Below are positions 8,651 through 17,253 of a stretch of 64,000 nucleotides of DNA, one piece after another. Positions within the stretch are counted from its first letter, which is position 1; each line of letters begins with the position of its first letter. Source of the DNA: Actinotalea endophytica (GTDB lineage Bacteria > Actinomycetota > Actinomycetes > Actinomycetales > Cellulomonadaceae); assembly GCF_025717005.1 (NCBI RefSeq), contig NZ_JAOVZU010000002.1, positions 434,939-498,938 of the forward strand. The letters are read 5' to 3'. The translations under genes were made by a program, and so were the position numbers. The notes under the pieces were generated by a model, which saw only the letters and a list, made by a program, of their open reading frames with translations, had not been told where the DNA came from and searched no databases.

Positions 8651-9988
8651 ATGCCGGTCGAGTCGTGGAACGAAGCCCGCCTCATCCCGACGTCGGGAAT
8701 CAACGGCGCAGAGGAGCAGGAGCGGCGCGCGACGTCGGCGCTCCTCGCGGTGATGACCGCGGTGCGCGAGTACGGGCGGGCGCTGACCAAGCCGTTCGGC
8801 GCGCCGGCCGGGACCGTCGAGACGTACATCGAGGTGCCGTTCGAGCTCGCGGAGCGGCGGCTCTTCCCGGACGGCCTGATCCGGGTCTCGCGCGGGCAGA
8901 CGGTCTGGACGGCGCTGGTGGAGGTCAAGACCGGGAGCAACGTGCTTGTCGCCGAGCAGCTCGAGAACTACCTCGACATCGCGCGCGAGCAGGGCTACGA
9001 CGCCGTCATCACGATCTCGAACGAGATCCCTGCCGTCGCGGGCCAGCACCCGACCAAGGTCGACGGCCGCAAGCTCAAGAGGGTCGGGCTCTACCACCTC
9101 TCCTGGACTCAGGTGCTCGCCGAGGCAGTGATGCAGAAGGAATTCCGCGGCGTGGCCGACCCCGACCAGGCATGGATCCTCGGAGAGCTGATCCGGTACC
9201 TGGAGCACCCGCGCTCGGGCGCCATGGAGTTCGACGACATGAGCGACTCGTGGGTCGGCATCCGCGACGCCGTGAAGGCGGGCACCCTGCGGGCCAACGA
9301 CAAGGGCCTGACGGAAGTGGCGTCGCGGTTCGACGCGCTGCTGCGCTTCGCGGGGCTCTCGCTGGGCCGCCAGCTCGGGGTCGAGGTCACGCCGCTGCTG
9401 TCCCGCAAGGAGTTGGCTGACCCGGCGCTGCGGACCCAGGCGCTCGTCGTGGAACTGGTCGAGCACGGCAGCATGTCGGGCCTGATCAAGGTGCCCGAGG
9501 CCATCGCCCCTTTGGCTGTCACCGCCGATCTCCGGGCTGGGACCGTCACGTGCTACGTCGACATCGATGCGCCGCGCGACGGGCGCCCGACCACTCGGGT
9601 CAACTGGCTGGTTCGCCAGCTCAAGGAGGCACCCGCGACCGTCGTGCTGGAGTCCCACGCCGCGCGTGCCCGGGGCCACGGCGCCGCCGAGCTGCTGCGG
9701 GTCGTGCGCGAGGACCCGTCGGTGCTGGTCGAGGATCCGTCGAAGGAGTTGCGGTCGTTCCGGGTGGCGCTGCAGCGGCCGATGGGTGCCAAGCGGGGCC
9801 GTGGCCGCGGGTCGTTCATCGACTCCGTCCTGGGCTCGATCGATACGTTCTACGACGAGGTCGCGGCGCATCTGAAGGCGTGGTCGGCGAAGCCGGCGAG
9901 GATGCGGTCGGACAGGGACGTGAGCGTCGAGGACGAGGTCGCGCCTGCGCTGACGTCGACGGCGATCTCGTCGCAGGACGAGGAGTAG
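8651..9988 (+). CDS. PD-(D/E)XK nuclease-like protein
   Basis: The 445-aa product starts at ATG 8651 after AAGGGGGAG. Residues about 65-130 look like a PD-(D/E)XK core: FPDGLIRVSRG with the Asp, TALVEVKTG giving E-x-K, then a helix with Gln (VAEQLENYLDIAREQGYDAV) and a strand VITISNE. The remaining 300 residues contain a second alpha/beta region and a basic stretch GAKRGRGRGSF. Proteins of this shape are often annotated only as stress response or hypothetical. A DNA-cleaving role is plausible but unproven. The gene lies between the two integrase copies, and so sits on a segment that could be lost by recombination. Confidence 0.65.
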   Translation: MPVESWNEARLIPTSGINGAEEQERRATSALLAVMTAVREYGRALTKPFGAPAGTVETYIEVPFELAERRLFPDGLIRVSRGQTVWTALVEVKTGSNVLVAEQLENYLDIAREQGYDAVITISNEIPAVAGQHPTKVDGRKLKRVGLYHLSWTQVLAEAVMQKEFRGVADPDQAWILGELIRYLEHPRSGAMEFDDMSDSWVGIRDAVKAGTLRANDKGLTEVASRFDALLRFAGLSLGRQLGVEVTPLLSRKELADPALRTQALVVELVEHGSMSGLIKVPEAIAPLAVTADLRAGTVTCYVDIDAPRDGRPTTRVNWLVRQLKEAPATVVLESHAARARGHGAAELLRVVREDPSVLVEDPSKELRSFRVALQRPMGAKRGRGRGSFIDSVLGSIDTFYDEVAAHLKAWSAKPARMRSDRDVSVEDEVAPALTSTAISSQDEE

Positions 9989-10122
9989 GTCGTGCGGCGG
10001 CCACTCCTTCCCAGTCAAACGCCGGTCTGGAGATGCCTCGATAGTCGCCCACGCGCTGAGGGCCGCGTCGAAACACCGTCGATCTTGCGGCCTGCCGGGG
10101 CGGGCTCGGGAACCGTGTTGCC

Positions 10123-10854
10123 GTGACTGTCGCCGCCTTCATCGTGTCCTTGGTCGCCGTTGGTCTCTCGCTCTGGACCTACGTGACGAACCGTCTCGAC
10201 GCCCGACGCGCCCACATACGGGCTGTTGTCGTTCATCAGACATCCGCCGTGGGTGAGATCACCGCTGAGAATCACTCGGAACTAGTCATTCGCAATGACG
10301 GCACACACTCTGTCGTAGTGACGATGCTCGGGTCGGCCTACGGGAGCGAGCGGATCAAGAGCCGCAACCGACCAGAAGCTTGGGCGACTGTCCAAGTAGC
10401 AGTCCCGGGCCTCCTGGGCCCAGGCGGAGAAGTTAGGGCGCCTGTTCCCATTGAGCCGACCGGTGTGGGAGTCCTGGGCCCGATCGCGAGAGTGACGGAC
10501 AGTCTTGGCCAGACATGGCAAGTCACGGAGTCCCGGAGAGTGCGCATAGGCGAGGGGTCCGGTTGGCGCCCGCTCGGCAGGGCGCTCGACCGGTCCAAGT
10601 GGCTCCAGAGCCTCGACGAACGAGTTGGGAGCTGGCAGATCCGGAAGCGCGAGGTACGGCCGGGTGCACTCCCGGTTGTGCCGCTGATTGTGGACGCGCT
10701 CTGGGGATGGCGTGCTGGCAGGGGCGATCGCTCCGGAAAGCCGGCTGGTGCGCCGCTGGCCTGGCGCTACGCCAATGGTGCCCGATGGGAGATTCCTGAT
10801 GTGCCCTCGACGCCGCGCTTCTTCTGGGATCGGGGCGAAGAAGCAGAAAAGTGA
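10123..10854 (+). CDS. Membrane-anchored hypothetical protein
   Basis: The 243-aa product begins at GTG 10123 and has one N-terminal transmembrane helix (TVAAFIVSLVAVGLSLWTYV). A soluble region follows with a beta-rich part (SELVIRNDGTHSVVVTMLGS) resembling small beta-sandwich domains of unknown function. The C-terminus is Trp-rich. The ribosome site is weak. No enzyme motif is seen. It is the last cargo gene before the integrase and converges with it, 17 bases apart. Confidence 0.6.
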   Translation: MTVAAFIVSLVAVGLSLWTYVTNRLDARRAHIRAVVVHQTSAVGEITAENHSELVIRNDGTHSVVVTMLGSAYGSERIKSRNRPEAWATVQVAVPGLLGPGGEVRAPVPIEPTGVGVLGPIARVTDSLGQTWQVTESRRVRIGEGSGWRPLGRALDRSKWLQSLDERVGSWQIRKREVRPGALPVVPLIVDALWGWRAGRGDRSGKPAGAPLAWRYANGARWEIPDVPSTPRFFWDRGEEAEK

Positions 10855-10871
10855 CTCCTGCCGAGTCGCAG

Positions 10872-12071
10872 CTAGGGTCGAGGTGCACGAGGTGCGTGCG
10901 ACGTTGTGCCAGCAAGGCCGTCGAGGGCCCTCCCTGCTGCATCGGCCGCCGCTCTTTGCTGGTCCGGCAGCAGGTGCGCGTACGTCTCCGTCGTCGTGGT
11001 GATCGACTCGTGCCCGAGCCTGCGCTGCAGCACGAACAGGTCCGTACCAGCCGCGATCATCCACGACGCATGCGTGTGCCTGAGGTCGTGCACCCTCGGC
11101 CGCTTCGTCAGCCTCGGCGCGTCCGCGTCAGGCTTCCCGTCAGCCTGACGCGGGTCGCACGCCGCATCCAACGCAGGCGTCCACGTCGTCGTCCAGAACC
11201 TCGAGGACGACAGCTGCGACCCGACGGTGTTGGTGAACAGCAGGTCGTCCGGCGCCTTGCCGGCCACCAGCGGCAGCAGCACGTCGACCAGGTCGTCGGG
11301 CAGCGACACCGTCCGCCGCGCCCGCTTCGTCTTCGGCGGCCCGACGTACCAGCGCCGATCCGCATCCCGCTTCCACGCCTTCGTCACGCGGATCGTCGCC
11401 GGTCGCACCGTCAGGTCCACGTCCCCGGCCGTCAGCGCCGTCGCTTCGCCCCAGCGCAGCCCGGTCGCCACGAGCGTGAGCACCAGCGGCTGGTAGAACG
11501 CCGGGATCTTCGCCAGCAGCAGCGCGAACTCGTCGCGCGTCAGCACGGTCATCTCGTCGCGCGTCGCCACCGACGTGGGCAGCTCGACGCCGACGCAGGG
11601 GTTGTCGGTCCGGTACCCGAGCTTCATCGCGGTCGACATCGACGCGGACAGCAGGCCGTGCACGTTCGCGATCGTCTTGGGGGACAGGCCCTTGTCGCCC
11701 ATCGCCCGCACCCACCCGGCCACGTGCCGGTAGGTCAGCGCCGCGACCGGGTAGGGCCCCAGCACCCGTGCGATGTGCCGCGTGAGCTGCCCGCGGTAGT
11801 GCGCCCGCGTGTCCGGTCCGACACCGGTCAGCAGGTCGATGTGCTCGGCGATCGCCGACTCGACGGTCGGCCCGGGCGCCCGCACCGCCTCGGCGAACCG
11901 GGCCGCCTCCGCGGCGTGCCCGCCGGCCGCCTCGATGAGCTCCTTCGCAACGCGCGCCTCGCGCTCGTCGTCGTAGGTCAGCGACGTCTGGCGACCCGTC
12001 TCCGGGTCTCACCACTGCGCGGCGAACGACCGCGTCCCGTCGGTTCCCCGACGCCCCCGGATGCTCGCTAC
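10872..12071 (-). pseudogene. int: Tyrosine integrase, interrupted by in-frame TGA
   Basis: A phage-type tyrosine recombinase frame runs for about 400 codons. The catalytic half is complete: TGLRWGEATAL with the first Arg, a Lys strand IRVTKAWK, the HDLRH box, LGHES with His, and TETYAHL with the nucleophilic Tyr. The core-binding domain (TVESAIAEH to MKLGYRTDN) is intact. The N-terminal arm-binding segment reads ASIRGRRGTDGTRSFAAQW, then TGA at 12009-12011, then DPETGRQTSLTYDDER. The family expects WRDPETG, so this looks like CGA to TGA. The expected start codon before ASIR is GTA (12069-12071). The only normal restart is GTG at 11885, giving 337 aa without the arm domain. The integrase is therefore probably inactive, unless the stop is a sequencing error. 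It lies just downstream of ssrA on the same strand, the usual position for an ssrA-specific integrase. Confidence 0.85.
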
Positions 12072-12078
12072 AAACAGC

Positions 12079-12116
12079 GAAGGCCGCCGTCCCGCATCAG
12101 CGGGCCAGCGGCCTTC
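12079..12116 (-). terminator. Rho-independent terminator after ssrA
   Basis: The arms GAAGGCCGC and GCGGCCTTC are perfectly complementary, with a smaller CCCGC/GCGGG stem in the loop. On the minus strand it is followed by GCTGTTTGT. It lies 38 bases past the tmRNA 3' end and immediately before the integrase reading frame. Confidence 0.8.
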
Positions 12117-12153
12117 CTGTCGACATGACCAGCGTCTCCGCAGGTCACAGGGG

Positions 12154-12521
12154 TGGAGGTGGCGGGAATCGAACCCGCGTCCGACGGCAGTGAAACAGGC
12201 CTTCTCCGGGTGCAGTCTGCTGCAGAGTTTCTTGGCCCCAGCGATCACGCAGACAAGTCGCTGACGGGCTCAGTCACGTGAGAGTCCCCGCAGCCCCCGT
12301 GACAAGGACTACGAGCATTGGCTCCCTAGATGACGCCAGGATCTGAGGCGGAAGCGACCTCAGGCTGACGGACTACGCAGCTCGCTCAGGCGGCGAGGGC
12401 GAAGTCGGTGCGCGTGTTGGTATCGGCACCTATTGGTTTGCGGGGAGCGTTAACGAGATAACCCCACATCCTCGACCCGCTTCTCCTGGAACGACGACCG
12501 TCGTCGAAACCGATCACCCCC
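12154..12521 (-). ncRNA. ssrA: tmRNA (transfer-messenger RNA)
   Basis: The minus strand has the conserved 5' end GGGGGTGATCGGTTTCGACG and the 3' tRNA-like end GGTTCGATTCCCGCC followed by the acceptor strand. The seven-base acceptor stem pairs GGGGGTG with CACCTCC (one G-T pair). The discriminator A is at 12154 and CCA is not fully encoded. The tag frame begins at GCC 12425-12427 and encodes ADTNTRTDFALAA, ending with TGA at 12386-12388; the ALAA end is the usual protease signal. With SmpB it rescues ribosomes stalled on broken mRNAs and tags the product. Length is 368 bases. The 3' end is a favoured integration site and here borders the island. Confidence 0.96.
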
Positions 12522-12608
12522 TGTGCAGTTGTCAATCCCGTCCGCGCGTCCGGCCGCAGCCGGGCCCGCGATCGAGCCGTACCAGCGTAGATGACAACGC
12601 CGGGCACG
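12522..12608. other. Upstream region of ssrA
   Basis: This short gap must hold the ssrA promoter. TTGTCA (minus strand, 12592-12597) and TTGACA (12530-12535) are seen, but no well-spaced -10 partner, so no promoter is called. Confidence 0.3.
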
Positions 12609-12634
12609 GTCGCCCTCATTCCCGAGGGCGACCC
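12609..12634 (-). terminator. Hairpin after the MMPL gene
   Basis: A perfect 10-bp stem GGTCGCCCTC/GAGGGCGACC with a 6-base loop lies 84 bases past the MMPL stop. It would insulate ssrA from upstream transcription. Confidence 0.65.
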
Positions 12635-12717
12635 GGCCGGCACCGTCGGGCGGCCGGCCGGCGCAGCTCCCGCAGGGCCCTCCATCCCCGCAGGAGCCGC
12701 GCCGTCCCGTGCGGACC

Positions 12718-14967
12718 TCAGAGGCTGATCCGGGGCAGCACGCGATCGAGCCACCTCGGGATCCACCAGTTCCACTTGCCGGCCAGCACCATCAGCGCCG
12801 GGCCCAGCACGGTCCGCACCAGCGTCGCGTCCACCAGGACGGCGACCGCGAGCCCCACACCGAAGACCTTGATCACCGGGTCGTCCACCAGCACGAACGA
12901 CCCGAACACCGCGAGCATGATCAGCGCCGCGGCGGTGATGATCCGCCCGGTCGACGCCAGCCCGCGCCGCACCGCGAGCGTCGTGTCCCTGGTCTCCAGG
13001 TAGTGCTCACGCACCGAGGAGAGCAGGAACACCTCGTAGTCCATCGACAGCCCGAACAGCACCGCGAACAGCATCATCGGCACGTAGGAGTCGATCGAGA
13101 TCGCCCCGTCCAGGCCGAACAGCCGCGCACCCCAGCCCCACTCGAACACCGCCGTGACCACGCCGTACGCGGCCGCGACCGAGATCAGGTCCAGCGCCGC
13201 GGCCTTGATCGGCAGCACGATCGAGCGGAACGCCATCACCAGCAGCAGCGCCGCGATGCCCACCGTGGTGACGATCAGCCACGGCAGCCGCTCGGCGATC
13301 CGGTCGGACAGGTCCAGCCGGGTCGCGGTCGCACCGCCGACGTGCGTCTCGGTGCCGTCGGGCGTGTCGATCGCGCGCAGGTCGCCGATCACCGCGCTGG
13401 TCGCGTCATCGGTCGGGCCGGTCTCCGGGACGACGCTCAGCATGGCCGCCGTGCCGTCCTCGGCCAGCCGGGGCATGCCGACCTTCACGACCCCCGGGAC
13501 CGCCCCGGCCTCGGACGCGACCTGAGCAAGGCGCGGGTCGGTGGGCCCGGTCGCGGCCGGGTCGAGCGCGACGGCCAGCTGGATCGACGCGTTCGCACCC
13601 GCGCCGAAGTGCTCGGCGGTGATGTCGTACGCGGTGCGACGTTCGGTGCCCACCGGCCGGTCCAGGTCGGAGGACTGACCCAGCGTCAGCGTGGTGGCAG
13701 GGATCGCGAGCACCCCGAGCACCAGGGTCGCGGCGACCATCGACACCCACGGCCGGCCCGCCACCCGCGCGGCGAACGCCGACCAGCGGCTCGCGTCGAG
13801 CTCGGCGTGCGGGTCCGCCGGCGCGGCGTCGTCGGTCTCCTCGCCCGCGGCGGCGGCCTCGCCCGAGCCGGTGTCGAAGCCACCTGCGTCCGATCCGGCG
13901 CCCACGAGCGCCTCCTCGCGCACTCGCGCACGCGCCGGGTGGGCCCGGTGCCGGTCCCGCCTGCGCACCAGCGCCGGACCCATCACCGCGAGCAGCGCCG
14001 GCGTGAACGTCAGCGCACCGAGCAGCACGATCAGCACCACGATCGCCGTGCCGAACCCGAGCCACGTCACGAAGTCCACCCCGGTCACGGCGAGTGCGGA
14101 GATCGCCACCGCGACCGTCACACCCGCGAACGCCACCGCACTGCCCGACGTCGCCGCGGTCACCGCGGCCGCCTCTGCCCGGCTGCGACCGGCCCGCAGC
14201 TCGTTCTGGTGGCGGGCCACCTGGAACAGCGAGTAGTCGATGCCCACACCCAGGCCGATCATGATCGCGAGCGTCGGCACGATCGTCGGGATCGACACGG
14301 CGTGCCCGAGCAGCTGCAACGAGCCGAGGCCCGCGGCCACCCCGATCAGGGCCGACGCGATGGGTGCGGCGGTCGCGAGCGCGGTGCCGAGCGTCACGGC
14401 GAGCACCAGGATCGCTGCGGTGATGCCGATCACCTCGGACAGGTGCGACTCCAGGCCGGGTTCGAGGTCCCGCAGCAGCGGGTACCCGACGCCGACGTCC
14501 AGACCCTCGTCGCGCGCCTGGTCCACCGCGGCGGCGACCGCGTCGACGTCGGCGCCCTCGGCCTGCACCTGCAGGCGCACGGCCTGGCCGTCCGGCGAGA
14601 CGGACGCTGCGGCGGTCGCGGGGTCGTCCAGCGGGTTGGTCACCGAGTCGACGCCGTCCACCGCGGCGAGCGCGTCCGCGAGATCGGCGACCTCGGCGGC
14701 GTGCTCGGTGATCGGCCCGTCGGACGCGACGGTCACCAGCGAGGTCGCGGGGCCCTCGGACGAGGCGGTGACCTCACCGGTCACGTCGCTGATGATCGCG
14801 GCGGCCTGGTCGCTGTCCGATCCGGGGACGCTGAGTGAGTCCTCGAGCGCGGAGCCGGCGACCCGCGACCCGATCAGCAGGCCGGCGGCGAGCACGACCC
14901 AGACGGCGATCACGAGCCACCCGCGACGGGCGCTGGCCCGGGCTAGGGCAATGACAGGGCGGGGCAT
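12718..14967 (-). CDS. MMPL/RND family membrane transporter
   Basis: The 749-aa inner-membrane protein has the MMPL layout: an N-terminal membrane helix (WLVIAVWVVLAAGLLIGSRV), a large extracytoplasmic domain, a helix bundle containing VGIDYSLFQVARHQNEL, a cytoplasmic charged linker (about residues 340-390), a second external domain, and a second helix bundle with LFGLSMDYEVFLLSSVREHY. The two (G/S)xDY motifs carry the Asp-Tyr pairs of proton relay in this family. The substrate may be a lipid, siderophore or drug. It is 28 bases downstream of the DUF2993 gene on the same strand, so the two are probably co-transcribed, linking both to envelope lipid handling. Confidence 0.9.
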   Translation of the reverse strand: MPRPVIALARASARRGWLVIAVWVVLAAGLLIGSRVAGSALEDSLSVPGSDSDQAAAIISDVTGEVTASSEGPATSLVTVASDGPITEHAAEVADLADALAAVDGVDSVTNPLDDPATAAASVSPDGQAVRLQVQAEGADVDAVAAAVDQARDEGLDVGVGYPLLRDLEPGLESHLSEVIGITAAILVLAVTLGTALATAAPIASALIGVAAGLGSLQLLGHAVSIPTIVPTLAIMIGLGVGIDYSLFQVARHQNELRAGRSRAEAAAVTAATSGSAVAFAGVTVAVAISALAVTGVDFVTWLGFGTAIVVLIVLLGALTFTPALLAVMGPALVRRRDRHRAHPARARVREEALVGAGSDAGGFDTGSGEAAAAGEETDDAAPADPHAELDASRWSAFAARVAGRPWVSMVAATLVLGVLAIPATTLTLGQSSDLDRPVGTERRTAYDITAEHFGAGANASIQLAVALDPAATGPTDPRLAQVASEAGAVPGVVKVGMPRLAEDGTAAMLSVVPETGPTDDATSAVIGDLRAIDTPDGTETHVGGATATRLDLSDRIAERLPWLIVTTVGIAALLLVMAFRSIVLPIKAAALDLISVAAAYGVVTAVFEWGWGARLFGLDGAISIDSYVPMMLFAVLFGLSMDYEVFLLSSVREHYLETRDTTLAVRRGLASTGRIITAAALIMLAVFGSFVLVDDPVIKVFGVGLAVAVLVDATLVRTVLGPALMVLAGKWNWWIPRWLDRVLPRISL

Positions 14968-14995
14968 GACGAACCTTTCGTGGAGAGGGGTACCG

Positions 14996-15676
14996 CTAGG
15001 GCACTCGGTCGAGGGGAGCGGTGAGGGTCAGCAGCACCCCGGTCGTGGTCACGGAGGCGCCGGTGAAGTCCACGCCCCCGGGCAGCCCGAGCGCGGTCGG
15101 GTCGACCCGGTGCGGGTCGAGCGCGGCGCCGAGCAGCCGCTGCGCGCGCTCGCCGAGCATCTCGACCGGAACCTGCAGGCCGGCGAGCTGCACCGAGACC
15201 GGCGTGACCACCAGCAGGCCGTCCTGCGTACCGACCTCGTGCGCGAGCCGCGGCCCGTCGGCCCCGACCTGCGCGACCAGCAGGCCGTTCTCACCGGACC
15301 ACGTGATCAGCGGGTCGGAGGTGTCGGTGCCCACGCCGCCGGTGCCGGGTCCGCCGATGCCGGCGAGCGCGCTGAGGCCGTCGGCCGCCGCGTCGGACCC
15401 GGTCCCATCGGCGGTCGCGTCGGACCCGTCGGTCTGCACGGCTGCGCCGAGCGCCGGCAGCGCGGTGAACGGGACCTCGGTCGTCACGGACACGTCCAGC
15501 TCGCCGTTGAGCAGCTGGGGCGCCACCGGCCACCCGGCGACGTGCACGAGGACGGGCTCCAGGCCGGCGTCGGCCATGCGCGCGGCGACCCGGTGCTCGA
15601 GCAGCATCCGGGTGGCCTGGTCCGCCACGAGGGCGAGGACCACGACCACCAGGATCACGACGATCGAACGACGCAC
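14996..15676 (-). CDS. DUF2993 (LmeA-like) lipid-binding protein
   Basis: The 226-aa protein begins at GTG 15676 with an N-terminal signal anchor (SIVVILVVVVLALVADQAT). A single extracytoplasmic DUF2993 domain follows (EHRVAARMADAGLEPVLVHV, then LLNGELDVSVTTEVPF). LmeA of mycobacteria, in this family, binds phospholipid and helps make lipomannan. It precedes the MMPL gene by 28 bases. A role in moving envelope lipids is inference from family and context. Confidence 0.8.
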   Translation of the reverse strand: MRRSIVVILVVVVLALVADQATRMLLEHRVAARMADAGLEPVLVHVAGWPVAPQLLNGELDVSVTTEVPFTALPALGAAVQTDGSDATADGTGSDAAADGLSALAGIGGPGTGGVGTDTSDPLITWSGENGLLVAQVGADGPRLAHEVGTQDGLLVVTPVSVQLAGLQVPVEMLGERAQRLLGAALDPHRVDPTALGLPGGVDFTGASVTTTGVLLTLTAPLDRVP

Positions 15677-15849
15677 GAGCGGGCCTTCCCGGTTGGGTGC
15701 GCCTACTCCAGCGGCCTCGCCTGGACGTCCGACCCCACGCCCCTGACCGGAGGCTGACCGTTCGCCCCCGGAACGGTCAGGAAGCCCGCGCTACGCGAGC
15801 GGCAGCCCCGCGCCAGGTCACGCCCGCGCTGCCCACAGGTCCCGACGCG

Positions 15850-17253
15850 CTACGCGAGCGGCAGCGTCACGCGCACCGTCGTGCCCTCACCGGGCACCGA
15901 CTCGAGCCCGACCCGGCCACCGTGCGCCTCGACCAGCCCGGCGACGATCGCCAGGCCGAGGCCCGAGCCGGTGCGCGGGTCGCCGGCCGCCCCGGTCTCG
16001 CCGCCGGGGGCGGACGTCTGGCGCACGAACCGCTCGAACACCCGCAGCGCGAGGTCGGCGGGGACGCCGGGGCCGTCGTCGTGCACCACCAGCACGGCCT
16101 CGCCATCCTCCGCGTTCAGCACGACCTCGAGCGCGGCGTCGTCCGGCGTGTGCCGCAGCACGTTGCCCACGAGGTTCGTCACCACCTGGTGCAGCCGAGC
16201 GCGGTCGCCGGACACGGTCACCGGCGCCTCGGGACGCCCCCAGGTCACCGGGCGGTCGGGGGCGAGCACGTCGAGGTCGGCGATCACGTCGTCCACCACG
16301 GTGCGCAGGTCGAGCGGTGCGAGGTCCAGGGGCAGGTCGGCGTCCAGGCGGGCGAGCAGCGACATCTGGTCCACCAGGTGCCGCATCCGGGTGCTCTCGG
16401 CCTCGATCCGCTCCATCGCATGGTCGACGCCGTCGGCGTCCAGCCCGCCCTGCAGGTACAGGTCGGCCCAGCCGTGCACGCTGGTCAGCGGCGTGCGCAG
16501 CTCGTGCGCGGCGTCGGCGACGAAGTCCCTGACCCGCTGCTCGGCGGTCGCGCGGGCGTCCAGGGCGCCGTCCACGGCCTTCGCCAGGCCGGCGGTCTCG
16601 GTCTGCGTGCCCAGCGGTGCGAGCCGCACGGTGTGGTCGCCGGCGGCGACCTGGTCGGCGCGTTCGGCCATCAGGCGCAGCGGCCGCAGCCCACGGCCGA
16701 CCGCCCACCACACGGCGAGCAGGCTCACCGCGGCCACCGCGGTGCCGATCAGCAGGGTCGCGAGCGCGGTGCGCCGGATGGTGAGCCGGTCGTCGGAGAT
16801 GTCCCGGGCCAGCAGCACGGCGTCCACCGGCCGGCTGGTGCCGTCGTCGAGGGTGATCGACAGACCCGGGGTGTCCACCCGGATCGCGCGGGTGTCGTGG
16901 TCCAGCGGACCCGGACCGGCGCCCAGGGCCGCGATCTGCGCCGCGTCGGGCGGTGTGAGGGCCGAGCCGTCGGCGGCCAGCGACGCGACGACCCGGTCGT
17001 CCTCGAGCAGGTGGACCTCGCCGTTGCGCACGCCGGAGGAGAGCAAGTCGCGCAGCAGCTGCTCACGCACCGTGTCCTGCTCGCGTCGCTCGAGTGCCGC
17101 GGTCACGGTGTCGCGCGCGGCGACCAGCTGGTCGTCGGTGCGCTGGAACAGGTACGAGCGCAGGGTCAGCACGCCCGTCACGCCGGCCACCAGGAGCCCG
17201 AGCAGCACCGTGACCCCGACCAGCAGCGCCGTCCGCGTCCGCAGCGAGGTCAC
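15850..17253 (-). CDS. Sensor histidine kinase
   Basis: The 467-aa membrane kinase starts at GTG 17253, inside the stop of the response regulator gene (GTGA overlap). It has a first membrane helix at residues 5-30, an extracytoplasmic sensor of about 130 residues, a second helix (TALATLLIGTAVAAVSLLAV), and a HAMP region. The dimerisation box DAAHELRTPLTSVHGW carries the phospho-accepting His. The ATPase domain has the N box QVVTNLVGNVLRHT, G1 HDDGPGVP, F box FERFVRQ and G2 GSGLGLAIV. It pairs with the adjacent OmpR-type regulator; the signal is unknown. Confidence 0.92.
   Translation of the reverse strand: MTSLRTRTALLVGVTVLLGLLVAGVTGVLTLRSYLFQRTDDQLVAARDTVTAALERREQDTVREQLLRDLLSSGVRNGEVHLLEDDRVVASLAADGSALTPPDAAQIAALGAGPGPLDHDTRAIRVDTPGLSITLDDGTSRPVDAVLLARDISDDRLTIRRTALATLLIGTAVAAVSLLAVWWAVGRGLRPLRLMAERADQVAAGDHTVRLAPLGTQTETAGLAKAVDGALDARATAEQRVRDFVADAAHELRTPLTSVHGWADLYLQGGLDADGVDHAMERIEAESTRMRHLVDQMSLLARLDADLPLDLAPLDLRTVVDDVIADLDVLAPDRPVTWGRPEAPVTVSGDRARLHQVVTNLVGNVLRHTPDDAALEVVLNAEDGEAVLVVHDDGPGVPADLALRVFERFVRQTSAPGGETGAAGDPRTGSGLGLAIVAGLVEAHGGRVGLESVPGEGTTVRVTLPLA

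Noticed and set aside
1..12153. Second attachment site copy within the window
   Set aside because: I found no further copy of the ssrA 3' end; the other end of the island must lie to the left.
12154..12200. Stand-alone tRNA gene
   Set aside because: The T-arm-like end belongs to tmRNA; the partner acceptor strand is 320 bases away at the tmRNA 5' end.
12709..14838. 709-codon plus-strand frame antisense to the MMPL gene
   Set aside because: The His/Arg/Gln-rich product has no domain; it is the complement of a strongly coding gene.
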